Shown here one piece after another: positions 35,792-47,577 of a DNA stretch of 64,000 nucleotides. Each line of letters begins with the position of its first letter. The stretch's first letter is position 1. This DNA comes from Neolentinus lepideus HHB14362 ss-1 (Eukaryota > Basidiomycota > Agaricomycetes > Gloeophyllales > Gloeophyllaceae), in assembly GCA_001632425.1 (NCBI GenBank), contig KV425554.1, positions 232,634 through 296,633 of the forward strand, in the 5' to 3' direction. Both the position numbers and the translations under genes were made by a program. The notes under the pieces were generated by a model. It searched no databases. It had not been told where the DNA came from and saw only the letters and a program-made list of their open reading frames with translations.

Positions 35792-37758
35792 ATGCGTGAA
35801 GTCATCTCTGTGCACGTCGGTCAGGCTGGTGTGCAGATTGGCAATGCATGTTGTAAGTTGTTGGCCATCTCCTTGCGCGTCGTCTGACAGGTTTGCCTAG
35901 GGGAATTGTACACCCTTGAACACAATTTGACCGTGCGTGTGCATCGTGTCTAAGACGATTCCTTGCTAAAAATGTGTTTATATCTAGCCTGAGGGTCGGT
36001 TCGTCGAGGGTGCTCCCAGAAAGGCTGGCGACAGTGGATTGTCCACTTTCTTCTCCGAGACGGGATCGGGCAAGCACGTCCCTCGCTCGCTTTACGTCGA
36101 CCTCGAGCCTAGTGTCATCGACGATGTCAAGTCGGGGCCCTACCGCTCCTTGTTCCACCCGGAGAGCATGATCACCGGGAAGGAGGATGCGGCGAGCAAC
36201 TGTGAGTGTCCTCAACAGTTTCGTATGAGATCGTTTCTGAAGCTCCCAATCGGAATCTGTTAGATGCTCGTGGTCACTACACCGTTGGAAAGGAGCTTAT
36301 TGACCCCGTCATGGACCGCGTGCGCCGCCTCGCGGACAATTGCGATGGTCTTCAGGGCTTCTTCGTTTTCCACTCGTTCGGTGGTGGAACTGGTTCGGGT
36401 TTCGGTGCACTTCTCTTAGAGCGCCTGTCGTCTGACTATGGCAAGAAATCAAAGCTCGAGTTCTGTGTCTATCCCGCTCCCCAGTTGTCTAGCTCCGTTG
36501 TCGAGCCGTACAACTCTGTCCTCACCACCCACACTACTCTTGAGCACACCGACTGCTCGTTTATGGTCAGCATAATCCCCTCTGTATGAGAACGAGAGAG
36601 ATGATGACCGTATGTGCGATATAGGTTGACAATGAGGCTATCTATGATATCTGCAAGAGCCGTCTCAGCGTGTCCCAACCCAGCTTCACCAACCTGAACA
36701 GGCTGATAGCCCAAGTTGTCTCTTCGGTCACCGCATCCCTGCGCTTTGAGGGCTCGCTTAACGTCGACCTGAACGAGTTTCAGACTAACTTGGTGCCGTG
36801 AGTATCATATTCGCTATGCATTAATTGTAAGACACTGCCCGAATTTCCGAATGCAGTTTCCCCCGTATCCACTTCCCTCTGGCCACCTATGCGCCACTGC
36901 TCTCGGCCGAGAAGGCTACGCACGAGCAGAATTCGGTCGCGGAGATGACCACGTCTTGCTTCGAGCAGGGCAACCAGATGGTAGAGTCTCACACTCTTCC
37001 CGTTCTTGACCGTCTCATTCATGTGGCGTCACCCAGGTCAAATGCGACCCCAAGGACGGCAAATACAGTAAGCAACCATCATTTTGACGTGCAATGGCAT
37101 ACATTGATGACGCATATAGTGGCTTGCTGTCTGCTCTACCGTGGCGACGTCGCGACCAAGGAGGTGACCGCTGCTGTCGCGACAATCAAGACGAAGCGGA
37201 CGATCCAGTTCGTCGACTGGTGCCCTACTGGTTTCAAGGTACAATGTTTCTCTAACCTTGCTAGACAGCTGACTGACAAAACGTTGGTGTAGCTCGGAAT
37301 TTGTGGTGAGCCCGCTGCATATGTCCCTGGTGGTGACCTCGCCAAGACGACGCGGAATGTGTGCATGTTGTCCAAGTAAGGGTGTTTTCTTTAGTTTACG
37401 TGTCGCTTGTCTCCTAATACATATAATCTCAAGCACGACTGCCATTGCTGCAGCATGGAGCCGATTAGGTGAGTTTGATGTCAAATTGTAACTTGGTGAT
37501 GGTTTCTCATATTTACTCTCAGACCACAAGTTCGACCTGATGTACTCCAAGCGTGCCTTCGTGCATTGGTATGTCGGTGAGGGTATGGAGGAAGTGAGTT
37601 TCCAAGCTATATGCCTCTGTTCATATATATTTCCATTCTAACGTCACCGCCACCAGGGTGAATTCTCCGAAGCCCGTGAGGACCTTGCTACTCTCGAAAA
37701 GGACTACGAGGAAGTCGGTCAGGACTCTGCCGACGCTGAGGAAGAGGTTGAGTACTAA
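35792..37758 (+). CDS. alpha-tubulin, copy 2
   Basis: Second alpha-tubulin in direct tandem, 349 bp after copy 1. It has the same landmarks: [67 protein letters not shown] and [15 protein letters not shown], ending EEEVEY. It differs from copy 1 at many sites, including positions usually fixed: [20 protein letters not shown] replaces the common [13 protein letters not shown]. It carries about eleven introns, including ones absent from copy 1 (before VDNEAIYD, before VKCDP, and around [24 protein letters not shown] and GEFSEARE). This intron-rich copy probably keeps the ancestral structure. Expression in a different stage or cell type is possible but cannot be read here. Confidence 0.94.
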
Positions 37759-38012
37759 ACAGTTAATGCGAGCTAAATACTGTCCCTCGGATTGTTATAT
37801 CCCATCGTACGGATCCGTGTAGTTCATTCACTTCTTTGGCCTAGTAATGCATTTTTCTATGTTGCGTCTGGTTTCATGTTTGCCTGCCCTAGTTCCCTAC
37901 TATTTCTGCTACTTCTAATTTGGCGTGCAGGGATTCTATGTTCTCTATACTTAAGCTATTACAATAAATACCTGCAGATACCCATGAAAATGCGCTATCT
38001 AATGCGACATGT

Positions 38013-39121
38013 CTAGGCAGAGTTGATGGTGATTTCTACGCCGCCTTCGACGCGTTTCATTGTGACGCTGCAAAGACATCAATCAGTATAGGTAATAGGA
38101 AGAAATCGTTGTGTAGATACGCTGAGAGGTTCGAAACGAGGTAGTCGGGCTTGCATGCTTCCATCTGGGCGCGGGTGTGGGAGGTGATGAGTGCGAGGGT
38201 CTTGCATCCGGCCGCTTGACCGCTGCGGATGCCCGCGGGAGCATCTTCGACGACGAGACCTAACGATGACAAACTTATGAATTGATGATTGCCTTTAAAA
38301 AAAGGCATGCACACATCTGGCAGGGTCAGCACCAGCCTTCTTAGCTCCAAGCAAGTACGGATCGGGTCTGTAAAGAGTAAAATCAGGCGTTACGAAAGAC
38401 TATAGATGGAGATGGCAACTGACGCCGGCTTCCCCTGCGTAACGTCTTCGGCCGCTACGAATACATCTGGTACGGGAACCCCAGCGATATCGAGCGCAGC
38501 GGAAGCGTACTCCCGTGTAGCGGACGTGCATATGGTCCAACAGGGCTTCGGCAGAGAGCGGCCTGGTGCCAACTGTTGCCGAAGGTAGGATTCAGTCGGT
38601 GAGCGCGACGGTGGGAAGGGGAAGCGTACCTCCTGCATGACTTCGTGAACACCTGGAAGCGTAACGATGCCCTGCCGCCCGTTCTTCTTGGACGAGTTTA
38701 CGATTTCCTTCTCGAAGCGGGTGGCCTCCCTCTAAAAAACGCAGTGTCCAGATGGAGTCGATCAGCCAAATGCGATTGAAATAAATACCTCGAGCGTATC
38801 AGGATCCGTGATGCCGCAGTGTAGTTCCAGATTCTCGACAGTCCGCACGCCATGGGCGGCTCAACATAGCGAGTAGCGTATGAGCTCGGATTCGAGAGAG
38901 CACGCTGGGACTCATCTACTGTTCAATATCTCTGTCACGTTCAGGCCGGGATACGTCTCCGCGAAGGCCTCCCATGCCCCAACTACGCCGGCGGTCGAGT
39001 CGACCAAGGTGCCGTCCATGTCGAAGAGGCTGCAGCGGTCTCTCCATGAGCAGGTGAAAAGACAGAACAGAATCAGGATGAGAACTTACACGGCTTCAAC
39101 AACAAACCTTTCTACGCCCAT
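38013..39121 (-). CDS. HAD-family sugar/glycerol phosphatase (Gpp1/Dog-like)
   Basis: Small-molecule phosphatase of the beta-phosphoglucomutase-like HAD group; likely substrates are glycerol-3-phosphate or 2-deoxyglucose-6-phosphate. MGVERFVVEAV splices to LFDMDGTLVDSTAGVVGAW (motif I DxDGT). An intron with donor gtagatgag and acceptor gttgag joins VTEILNT to AHGVRTVENL. Then come ERE-type cap residues, GRQGIVTLPGVHEVMQE, CTSATREYASAAL (motif II region), GKPA (motif III Lys), and VVEDAPAGIRSGQAAGCKTL (motif IV, EDAPAG). It ends GGVEITINSA at the stop 38013-38015. About 245 residues in six or more exons. No targeting peptide seen, so probably cytosolic. Confidence 0.85.
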
Positions 39122-39679
39122 TAGAATTAGGGTTACAAGAAACCGTCTAGGGTAGATCTACGGAGAGTGTAAGAGGTGGAGAAGACTGGCAGATCGAGTA
39201 TGACTCCGGGTACTCTCAAATACCCCTATACACGGCTAAGCATCGGAGAAAGCTACCCGGTCCCGAATTTATAAGGCGAGAATTTGCGACTCTGGCACCA
39301 AATGGGACAAACGTGTCTCGACTCTCGAGTACACCGGAAGATTTTTTGGATAGCACAGATGGGTGCTGTCAAGAAGATACAACGATCAGGGATTACGAAT
39401 GTATATTTGCCTGCCAAATCTACGCTAAAAACACAGATCGTCCACGTACGAGCCAGGAAAAGGCACAACGGGCAAATACACTTCGCTATAATAATATACG
39501 ATTCGGGTCTGGTCCGCGACAAGAAACGACAGTGGCAGGAAAGGACAGTATGAGTCACCCACAAGAAAATAGAGAGAAGAGACAAGAAATATGTACTGTG
39601 TCCACGAATGAGATCGTCTTGACCATTACTTTCCGATTTTGACACGAACACGCGCAGGTTGGATCTTTCGACGACGCCT
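39122..39679. other. intergenic, no supported gene
   Basis: 558 bp between two minus-strand genes. Open frames lack motifs. It contains the promoter of the phosphatase and the 3' UTR of the wall protein. Confidence 0.45.
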
Positions 39680-40404
39680 TTACGCCATGAACGCCCCGAC
39701 CAAAACGATCAAGCCGAGCAGTCCAGTCTGAATGTTAGCCGCAGGAAGCGCGGCAGAGGACTGGGTCGGACTGGTGGAGGTATCGGACGTGGTAGGGTTG
39801 AGTCCGTTAGCACCACCAGTGGCGGCAGCCGCGCCACCGGAAGTAGCGGAGACGGTCATTGTGGTACCGCCGGAGCTGGGTAGAAATGTTATGCGTGCAA
39901 TCCGTAAGTACCCTTTGGGAGAAATACGTACCTAGCGCTGCCCAGAGTCGACGAACTGGACACAGTCGAGGAGGCGGAAGTAGTCGAGGAGCTCTGGACA
40001 ATGTTGAACTCGTCGGACTGAGCGTAGATAGTGTTAACATCCTGCGGGTCCTTGACCAAGTTCAACCTGAACGACGAGCCGACCGGAAAACCATTGCTAG
40101 GCTCAGGAACGGCCAGTGACCCGGCGTCGCCGGGAACGACTGCAACAAGGACCTGGTTATTGTCGGGCAAGACAGTGCGGTCCTAGGCAACCCGCATCAG
40201 ATAGACGCTCGCTACTTATTCCTTAAATCAACGTACCGTATTCGTCAACAACAAAGTGAAGTTGCTCGCATCGGTGGAGACACGCTGCCAGGTAACAGTG
40301 TTGGGACCAGTAGAGGTCCACGGTGAGTTGGCATTAGGGGACGTAATTTGATACGCCAAAGCCGAGGCAGCGAGCGAAAGGAGGACGGCGGTGTACGATC
40401 GCAT
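39680..40404 (-). CDS. Kre9/Knh1-type Ser/Thr-rich GPI-anchored protein
   Basis: Cell-surface protein of the family linked to beta-1,6-glucan and wall assembly. MRSYTAVLLSLAASALA is a signal peptide. The Ig-like N-terminal domain begins YQITSPNANSPWTSTGPNTV and TWQRVSTDASNFTLLLTN, as in the Kre9_KNH family. It continues with LVAVVPGDAGS, then FPVGSSFRLNLV and YAQSDEFNIV. A Ser/Thr-rich stalk (SSSTTSASSTVSSSSTLGSA) follows, and the end LLGLIVLVGAFMA is a GPI-signal-like hydrophobic tail. About 205 residues with two introns. The stop is at 39680-39682. Similar short members are common in mushrooms; a direct enzymatic role is not expected. Confidence 0.83.
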
Positions 40405-40937
40405 AACCGTGAGCTTCGAGTAGGTAAAGTGTCGAGGTTTTCTTGAGTTTTGAACACCAGTGGCGAGCAGAAAAGACTGCAAAGACGAAACGACTCGAAG
40501 GGAGAAAGTAAAGAACGGCGAGACCTTGGGAGGTAGAACGTGGACGAAGTCTGAAATATGAAAGGCCTGGAAGGGTAACTTCCCACCCTAGTTGGATGGC
40601 TGTACCCCTGGCCAAGCGTTCTCACGGCAGCTGCCCTGCTCACACAGGGTTTAATTGACCGATACACCGACATGAAAGGGCTATTACGACTCGGAAGCCA
40701 TGTCTTTCGTTCGTTCCATGCAAGCCGATACCATACATGCTAGGACACGGGATCACATGACCGAAGGATGGGGAGTAAGGGTTCTCGCAAGACGTGCTCA
40801 TCGAGGTGAACGACTCGGAGGCGCAGCCAGCAGAGGCCAGACAGCGCATAGAACTGCGGTCACGACGGAGGTCATTGTGCCTTGGTGATACTGGCGAGAC
40901 AGTGTGGATCATCCAAAGGCCGCTAAAAGTCCGTGGA
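40405..40937. other. intergenic, wall-protein promoter side
   Basis: 533 bp between minus-strand genes. Nothing coding is supported. It holds the promoter of the Kre9-like gene and the 3' UTR of Gemin2. Confidence 0.45.
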
Positions 40938-42271
40938 TCATTGAGCTATGAAATCCTGCAACATGGCTTCTGCGTCCTGCCACAAGTCTCTCTGAGCCCA
41001 CACATACACGATAGCGGCGATGACTATCCAGCACGAGCGTTCGCTCATAGCCTCTTGGACAATTGAGTCGGGACCGACTTCGTCTTGCCCACCAACTCCA
41101 GCCTGTGCAAGGAAGACCTTCTTCCACTTCCGATCTTTCAATAAGCCGATGCACGCCCTGGCCAAGTTCCGGAGCAGACTCATGTCATCTGCGTCGACGT
41201 GATCGTCGACCCGAGACAGGAGAGCAAACATCCAACGCGCATGCACTTCCGTGAGTCGGTTGGAGAACTGCTCTGTGTGACGAAGATGGTGGTTCATCCA
41301 ATTGGTGAAATACATAAGGAGGTGGATTGCCAGACGCTAAGTGAAATCGATCAGATTATGTCGCCACGCATTGAGGATGTCCACTTACGTGATCAATTCG
41401 ATTGAGTAATGCTGGCGTAGGCTCGCGGGGAGTGAAGGCCTCCGCGGGTGTGTCGGATATTTCGCCCTCCTCATGGCGAGGAGGAGTACCCATAGGTGTG
41501 GGAAGGGTTACAGATGTTGCTGCTGAGACCGGCGGGTGCACAGGACCTACAGAGATATCCGCCTCATCGTACATCAGGACTACATCGCCGTCATCTGCTT
41601 GAGCCTTCAGGACGCCACTGTCCCTTGCGTCACCGTAGTCCATAGAGTCGTCTGAGAAGGCCCGCATGCCCTTGCCTTTGTTTCCCTTACCTTTGCCTTG
41701 TTTCGGTTTCTTCGGTGGGTTCCATACCGCCTCGGGTCTTCCTGCAATGAATTCCCACCACAGATCACGTTCGTTCTTGTCTGGCATGAGTTTCTGTTTG
41801 AGCTTCTTTTCAGGCAGCCGTATGTGGATGGTCGGCTGGGCAAAGTTCTGTCTCATTAATGGAATCAGAAATTACAAAGCGCGAGCCTGACCCAATATTG
41901 TCATACCTTCCGAAAGTTTCTGAACCGTCTCTGGAATACAGTTCTCCAGGATTCGGAAGGGAGTGAAGGATGCGGTGCAACGTCTTTCAATGGTGGCGGC
42001 ACATCTGGGACCTCGTACGGATTGGCTACCCGGACAACATGAGGTAGTCGACGAGCATCCCGTCTGCCACATAATAAACGGATTAGTATCAACTCAATCC
42101 CATATGATAGAATAAGTCGAACCTCACAGTGAAAAGGTACTGCAATCCATCTGTTATAGGACCGTTGTAGTTCTCCGGTAGGTTCGCTACGGGCAGGATC
42201 TGTCTTCCGAAGGAAGGCTCCTCATCTGAGTCTTCAAGCTCGTCTCTTTTCCTTTTGTGCGTAGACGACAT
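40938..42271 (-). CDS. Gemin2/SIP1 (Brr1-like) snRNP assembly factor
   Basis: Partner of SMN in loading Sm proteins on spliceosomal snRNAs. The conserved start of the SIP1 domain is clear: LPVANLPENYNGPITDGLQY then LFTVRRDARRLPHVVRV. A Trp-containing helix (WRTVFQRRFRNFRK) follows. A linker with basic and acidic low-complexity parts (KKPKQGKGKGNKGKGMR; DGDVVLMYDEADISVG) is longer than in animals. The C-terminal helical part (YFTNWMNHHLR, LTEVHARWMFALLSRVDDH, LRNLARACIGLLKDRKW) matches the Sm-fold wrapping region. It ends LQDFIAQ at the stop 40938-40940. About 360 residues in four or five exons. Confidence 0.85.
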
Positions 42272-42741
42272 TTCGTCGTGAAGTAGAGCGAAGAGATTGT
42301 GTGGACTCGGTCAAAAAGATACAGAACGATGACTTCGGAGAGAAGGACGATCAATCAGCGCAAGCACCGTGTGAATTTACTTTGAATGGTCTCGGAACTC
42401 ACATGGACAACTATAGTGCAAGTGTATCTACAACTGCTCATGATGCGGACCATCGATGGTGTAGAAGTCCAATGTCGCGACGTATACTTGCCTTTAGACC
42501 GCCAAATTTTTGGTCTCTAAGGACTCCGAGCTATATTTATTCAAGCGATCAATGCACAGGAACGCATAGTTCTAACATGTATGTCGAGGCATTACTGGAT
42601 ACAAGACACTGATCCTGGAATGAATGGAACCTATTGCGAATGGCCTCCGGTTGTTTATCACGAAGAACATATGGCACATGGACGTCGCAAATGTACGTGC
42701 GCGTTTGACTAATCTCCCAAGGAACATTCTGATGCTCAGGC
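42272..42741. other. intergenic, Gemin2 promoter side
   Basis: 470 bp between minus-strand genes. No gene or repeat seen. Confidence 0.45.
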
Positions 42742-43936
42742 TCACGGTACTATGACTGCTCTGAACTTCACACTCCCATCCATCATGCCATTGAATGCCT
42801 TGACTGCGTCTTCAAGAGAGAACTTCTGCACATGCGCCTTCACTCCAGCCAGTTGCGAAAAGTGAATGGTGTCCTCGCAGTCTTTAGGACTCCCCACTTT
42901 CCAGCCTCGGATAGAGAGCTTCTGTGCTACGACAGCGGCTGTACAGATATTCTGTCAGGATCTGGTCGGACTAACCCGATTAGTACTTACCAATGGGCAA
43001 TGCTAAGTTCTCCGCTGCAAGGGCCAAAATCAGAATTGTTCCTCCTGGCTTCACTCCCATGATGAGGTTGGCCATCGCCTCGGGGTACGGAGCAGTCAAT
43101 ACCAAGAGGTCAGCTCCACCCATCTTCAACAGCTCTTCCGTTTGGTTTACTGTTGAGCTGTCGAGATAGGCGTAAGCACCAAGTGACTTCGCTAGCTCTT
43201 TCTTGGATGGCCCGGTCGACAAAGCAACCGTTTGGAATCCCATCGCGTGGCAATACTGGATAGCTAAGTGTCCGAGGCCACCTATTCCCTGGACAGCTGC
43301 GATGTCCCCAGCTTTCGTGTCCATGTGGCGCAATCCATCTTTTGAATGAATCGTGTTAGTTGAGAATGGCAGACACGACAGTTGGTGATGGAACACACTG
43401 TATGTTGTTACACCCGCGCAGAGCAAAGGCGCTGCCTCGGCTGGATCGATGTCTTTAGGAATGCGAGCAATCCCTTCGGTATTCAGAATCACATATTCGG
43501 CCCATCCTCCGTCCTGCGAAATCCCTATGGTCCAAGTCAAGTTAAGCAACCACATTCGTGAAGACGCTAGTGTCGGCGTACCGTTCACGTTCTCGCTTGG
43601 ACAAGTTACAACATCCCCGACCCTGCAACGATCACAAGCATTGCATTGTCCACCGTGCCAGCCAGACCCTACTCGATCTCCTACTTTCCACGCCTTCTCC
43701 GAAGGATGCACAGCGACACAGTCACCGATTATCTCATGTCCAGGGACTCGAGGAAAGCCGGTGGGGAAGATTTGTGTTCGGATCCAATCGTCACTGCGAC
43801 AGATACCGCACGCAAGTACTTTGACTGCGATTTCTCCCGGCTCGGGGTCGCGCCATTGTTTCTCGATGATCTCAAACACTCCCAGCTTGGTGACAGCAAC
43901 TGCCTTGAATGTCGCAGGCGGTTCGAATGAAGCCAT
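42742..43936 (-). CDS. zinc-dependent alcohol dehydrogenase (MDR superfamily)
   Basis: NAD(P)-dependent medium-chain alcohol dehydrogenase. Catalytic Zn ligands lie in LACGICRSDD and VPGHEIIGD. The structural Zn site is the CNACDRCRVGDVVTC cluster. The Rossmann motif is AVQGIGGLGHLAIQYCHAMG. The protein begins MASFEPPATFKAVAVTKLG and ends GSVKFRAVIVP at the stop 42742-42744. About 345 residues. Two introns (57 and 60 bp) are multiples of three with no in-frame stop, so the raw frame runs through them; removal gives NVNGISQDGGWAEYV and TTYNGLRHMDTKAGD. A third intron follows ENLALPIG. The closest known pattern is fungal AdhP-like enzymes; preferred alcohol unknown. No targeting signal. Confidence 0.88.
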
Positions 43937-45081
43937 AGCTGATAAGAGGACTTGGCTGCGTTGGACCTGATTTCTAGGCTTATATATCTCGCTCTCAGGG
44001 TCTAGGGTACGTAAAGTGTTCGTATCTTTTGGTCGGTCCTGTGATTGATGAACGGGATACTCTGGATTGTATATATTCAATCTGTCTGGACAATAACACT
44101 CACCAGACTGCTATCCCGGCGCGAAGCAGGTTCAGCCGTATCCATTGAGATTGGAGACAACCTTTGTCATATGATTCCTGGACATCGGCGTGCACTATAG
44201 AAGGATTTTCTGCGCGGTGCGGCAATATAAGATTGGTGTTTCAGTGTTCATGAACAGAGCTATCGCTTCTCACACCTATTTACGGTTCGAACAGTCGTTC
44301 GTAGATGAACATGATACTGCGCTTACCTCAGACCTGTTGGGACCCATACTCTAGGACTTAGCGTACCACTTGTAGTTGTGACACTTGTGGGCGCTCGTCG
44401 GGCGATGGCCGATCTTTTCCGAGAAGCAAAGTGAGTATTCGCAGTCCCAGTTTTTCGACGTTGGGATTGATAGGCTCTTCGCGGTGCTTCAAGTGCACTG
44501 GGTTCCTTGATCCTTTGGACTCAGCCCACCGCGGCTGCTTTGAGGATGAGCCATAATTGTTAGCTACCTCATTATCTAGATAGTATGAATCAAAAGCAAA
44601 AATAATATGATGCTCCTATTCATATCAATTTCTGATAAGCACACTCTGATTAGTGACAGATACTGCATGATTCTGCCTGATTACATCAAATTTATTCGGG
44701 GACTAGTCTTGCACCGTAGAATCAGAAAAAACTGACTAATGTATATAATTTAACATGATCCAGAACAACTAAGTTCAAACTGGAAGACGACAGTCAGACA
44801 GTCCGAAACTTATTTGTCCATATTTGATGTTGCTATATGGACAGCGGCGAGCGCAACGGACATCACGGTTACTACATGTGGCGTAAGGGGGTCCCGCCTT
44901 CCCTTCTTATGGTAAACCGTGTCAACTCACATCAAGCCGGTGTTGTCCGAGCTGAACTCCCCCAATAGAAATCCAGCTTCGGAAGGTCCACATAGCGCTC
45001 AAAATCAGCACCGTCGTCTCCCAGTAAATTATAAATAGATCTGGTATTGCTTCAACCACCTCATATTAGGTCTCCGATACT
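43937..45081. other. long intergenic region, AT-rich in the middle
   Basis: 1145 bp between minus-strand genes. The part around 44560-44840 is clearly AT-rich. No open frame, tRNA or inverted repeat was found that I would support. Confidence 0.5.
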
Positions 45082-46636
45082 CTAGTAGTCATTCACGGCT
45101 GAAACCTTGGCGTCGGAGAGGGCCACCTCGTCATCTTTGCCAGTGGAAGCTGGCGTACTTATATAGACGGCAGTGGGCATTCTATCGCTTATTCGGGCTG
45201 GCTGTATCCTTTGGAGCTCGGCCCCCCAAGATGACTGACTTGTAGGATGAGCTAGGGTGGCTTGTCTGCGAGAAATGTGAACCTGAGTATCCGAGCTATT
45301 CCTCCGTGAGTTCAATGCAACAAGGACAGTATTGGAATATCTGGAAGAGAAGTAAGCGACATAGCTACCGCGAGGGTAACACACCTACAGCTTTGAAGTC
45401 AAGAACATGCTATCAGTGGTACTCAGCTTAATGCAATGAAACAGAAGAGATATGAACCTACAAGACGAAGTGAGTATTATTATGCCGGACTACCAAGAGT
45501 AGGATAAGGTGTAAGGTCGAGACGAAGGCCGTAAAAATTCCTGTCTCAAGGCATATCATCATCGGTCGCATAAGGAGGGAGTATGTTGCCCTAAACTCTG
45601 ATTGGCGACTCGTTTGTCTGATCTGGTGAGTCTCATCAGAAGTTGTCAGTCAATGGCAAAAAACTCGGTGTACCAGGTAGACCATACTGATCGCGATCGT
45701 GATATCGCAAAACGCGCTACCTCCAAGCCAGACCTGCAAGATAGCATGTTCATTGAGGGTATAACGTGATCTGTGACCAACTCACCGTTGCGGCTGCAAT
45801 ATACTTGTATAATTTCGCTGCATCATCGAGCATCCACAGCTGATCAAAGGTGAGCTTCTGTTAAGACACAAGGGAAGGCACTAGCACCTTGATACCACAA
45901 TACATCCCCATCCCCGTTTGAAGGAGAGAAATCTACAAAGAAGATCAGATACAATATTTGACGCGAGTACTCCGGCTCACAGGTACCAGGATGGCTGCTA
46001 ATATGCGACCGTTCCGGAATAGTGTTATCCTCCAGCAGAAGAATAGCTGCACACAAAGGGAAACTGTGCAGCCATGAGTACTCATCAGAGAGCTTTAGCA
46101 GAACGCCTTACTCAGGGCATGTAGGAAGACAATATAATCAAAGGCCCAAATCGGTCTCTCCAAGACCGTCAGATCGCCCCAGCCGAACGCAAGTTGGTTC
46201 CAAGCTACGATAGTGACGAACACACTTGACAACACTTCCAGGCCAAACAGCGACCATACTGACAATAATCAGTCAGGGGCGTCCCATATGATGGACGGTC
46301 AGGACTCACCGGTCGCTTTGACGGGCCATCGGTCTGTAGAATAGCGGGGCTGGTTACAGAAGATGACTATCGACATTCTCTCAGAAAACCTTTAGATTGT
46401 TTGGACTACAAGGCTATCGTGACTTACACACTTGCACAACGAGAACTCCTTGAAGCAGGTACGATATGAGGTACCCCATGAGCTGAAATACGGGTCAGCT
46501 GTGAGGGATAAAGTAGCATACACGATACAAACCAGCGGCCCCACACTATCCGCATGTTGGAAACAGGATGAATTAATGCCAGGTCGTATTCAGACGAGGG
46601 AGACACGCACACTCCTGCGATGCCCGGAATATTCAT
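45082..46636 (-). CDS. DUF6534-type seven-transmembrane protein
   Basis: Integral membrane protein of a family greatly expanded in mushrooms; role unknown. About nine short exons give a continuous protein when spliced. It starts MNIPGIAGVVGPLLMGYLIS (exon 1 46611-46636). It continues YLLQGVLVVQV, FCNQPRYSTDRWPVKAT, VWSLFGLEVLSSVFVTIV, FDYIVFLHALIS, LCVQLFFCWRITLFRNGR, ISLLQTGMGMYCGIK, VWLGGSAFCDITIAISMVYL, then MMICLETGIFTAFVSTLHLI and the family end YSNTVLVALNSRRNSSD. Seven hydrophobic segments are visible, and a polar cytoplasmic tail closes at 45082. The exon 1 donor (gtgcgtg) was chosen because only it yields the VGPLLMG start of the family. Confidence 0.82.
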
Positions 46637-47577
46637 CTTGTATCGAGAGGCTCTGGAGGGGAAGAAAGTGCATTGCTCCAGAGCTCACACCAGTCATATA
46701 TAATGCAGTGGTCGATGATAGACGACCTCAGCGGTCCACTAACAGCAGATGGCGGACTTGAATCAGGATACGGTCTTGGGCCCGTGATCCGCGAGCGTCC
46801 CAGATAGCTATAGTCATTCGACAGGAAAGTTCTCTTCTGGCCCTGCCAGGGATCGTGTTCGCCATTATCTAGAAGCCGGTGAGAAGCAACAGTCGCTGAC
46901 AACTGTATTTGAGGCCTGGGTCACGTCCTGCCTAACGTATGATCAGAAGTTGAACATGATCAGTTGAACAGCGGCCAGCGTAACTGGCAGATTCTACTGA
47001 TTGTAGCATCCGTTGTTATCGTGTATGTCATCTCACAGATCTCTCGTGTGGCAAGATGACCTTAGTGGCCCGCCCGTGTCTCCCAGCAATATCCCAGACT
47101 TGTTGAGCTCACGTGCACAGCATCATCCCGGCTGGTTCTGTATTTATACGTTATTGCGGCTATCACAGTGATCACCGACTCCCACACAGTGAGGAGGCTT
47201 TAAATTTTGCACGGTTTCGATCTGTTCGGCAGTCACGGGTCACAGACCCTATCAGACGTGTCACATATCACGGGTGCCGAACAGTATGTGTTCCAGCGAC
47301 CGTGGGATCTCATTAGAAAATATAAGAAAAATACCTCCGTATCTCATTGCAAAGGACCGTACGGTGGAGTTTGAGTAGCAGAATGGGTATGCTGTAATAC
47401 GTTGACATTGCAACTGGGAATCGACATTTCGTTGGGCCCACCCATCACATTCTCGTGTCTACTACATGCGACCTGAGGCTTGAGGCCTGAGTGTCGAAAC
47501 CGACTTCAGTAACTCGATTACACTCATGGCAATTCGGACAACCAAACAACATTCGCAAAATCTTGCACGGAGGTGCG
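46637..47577. other. intergenic, no supported gene
   Basis: 941 bp between minus-strand genes. It contains the promoter of the seven-helix gene. Frames on both strands lack motifs. Confidence 0.45.

Noticed and set aside
33756..37758. Reading the pair as alpha plus beta tubulin
   Set aside because: Both copies carry alpha-only marks ([26 protein letters not shown] with Glu, [14 protein letters not shown]).
43937..45081. Search for a gene or element in the AT-rich gap
   Set aside because: No inverted repeat, tRNA fold or spliced frame could be built.
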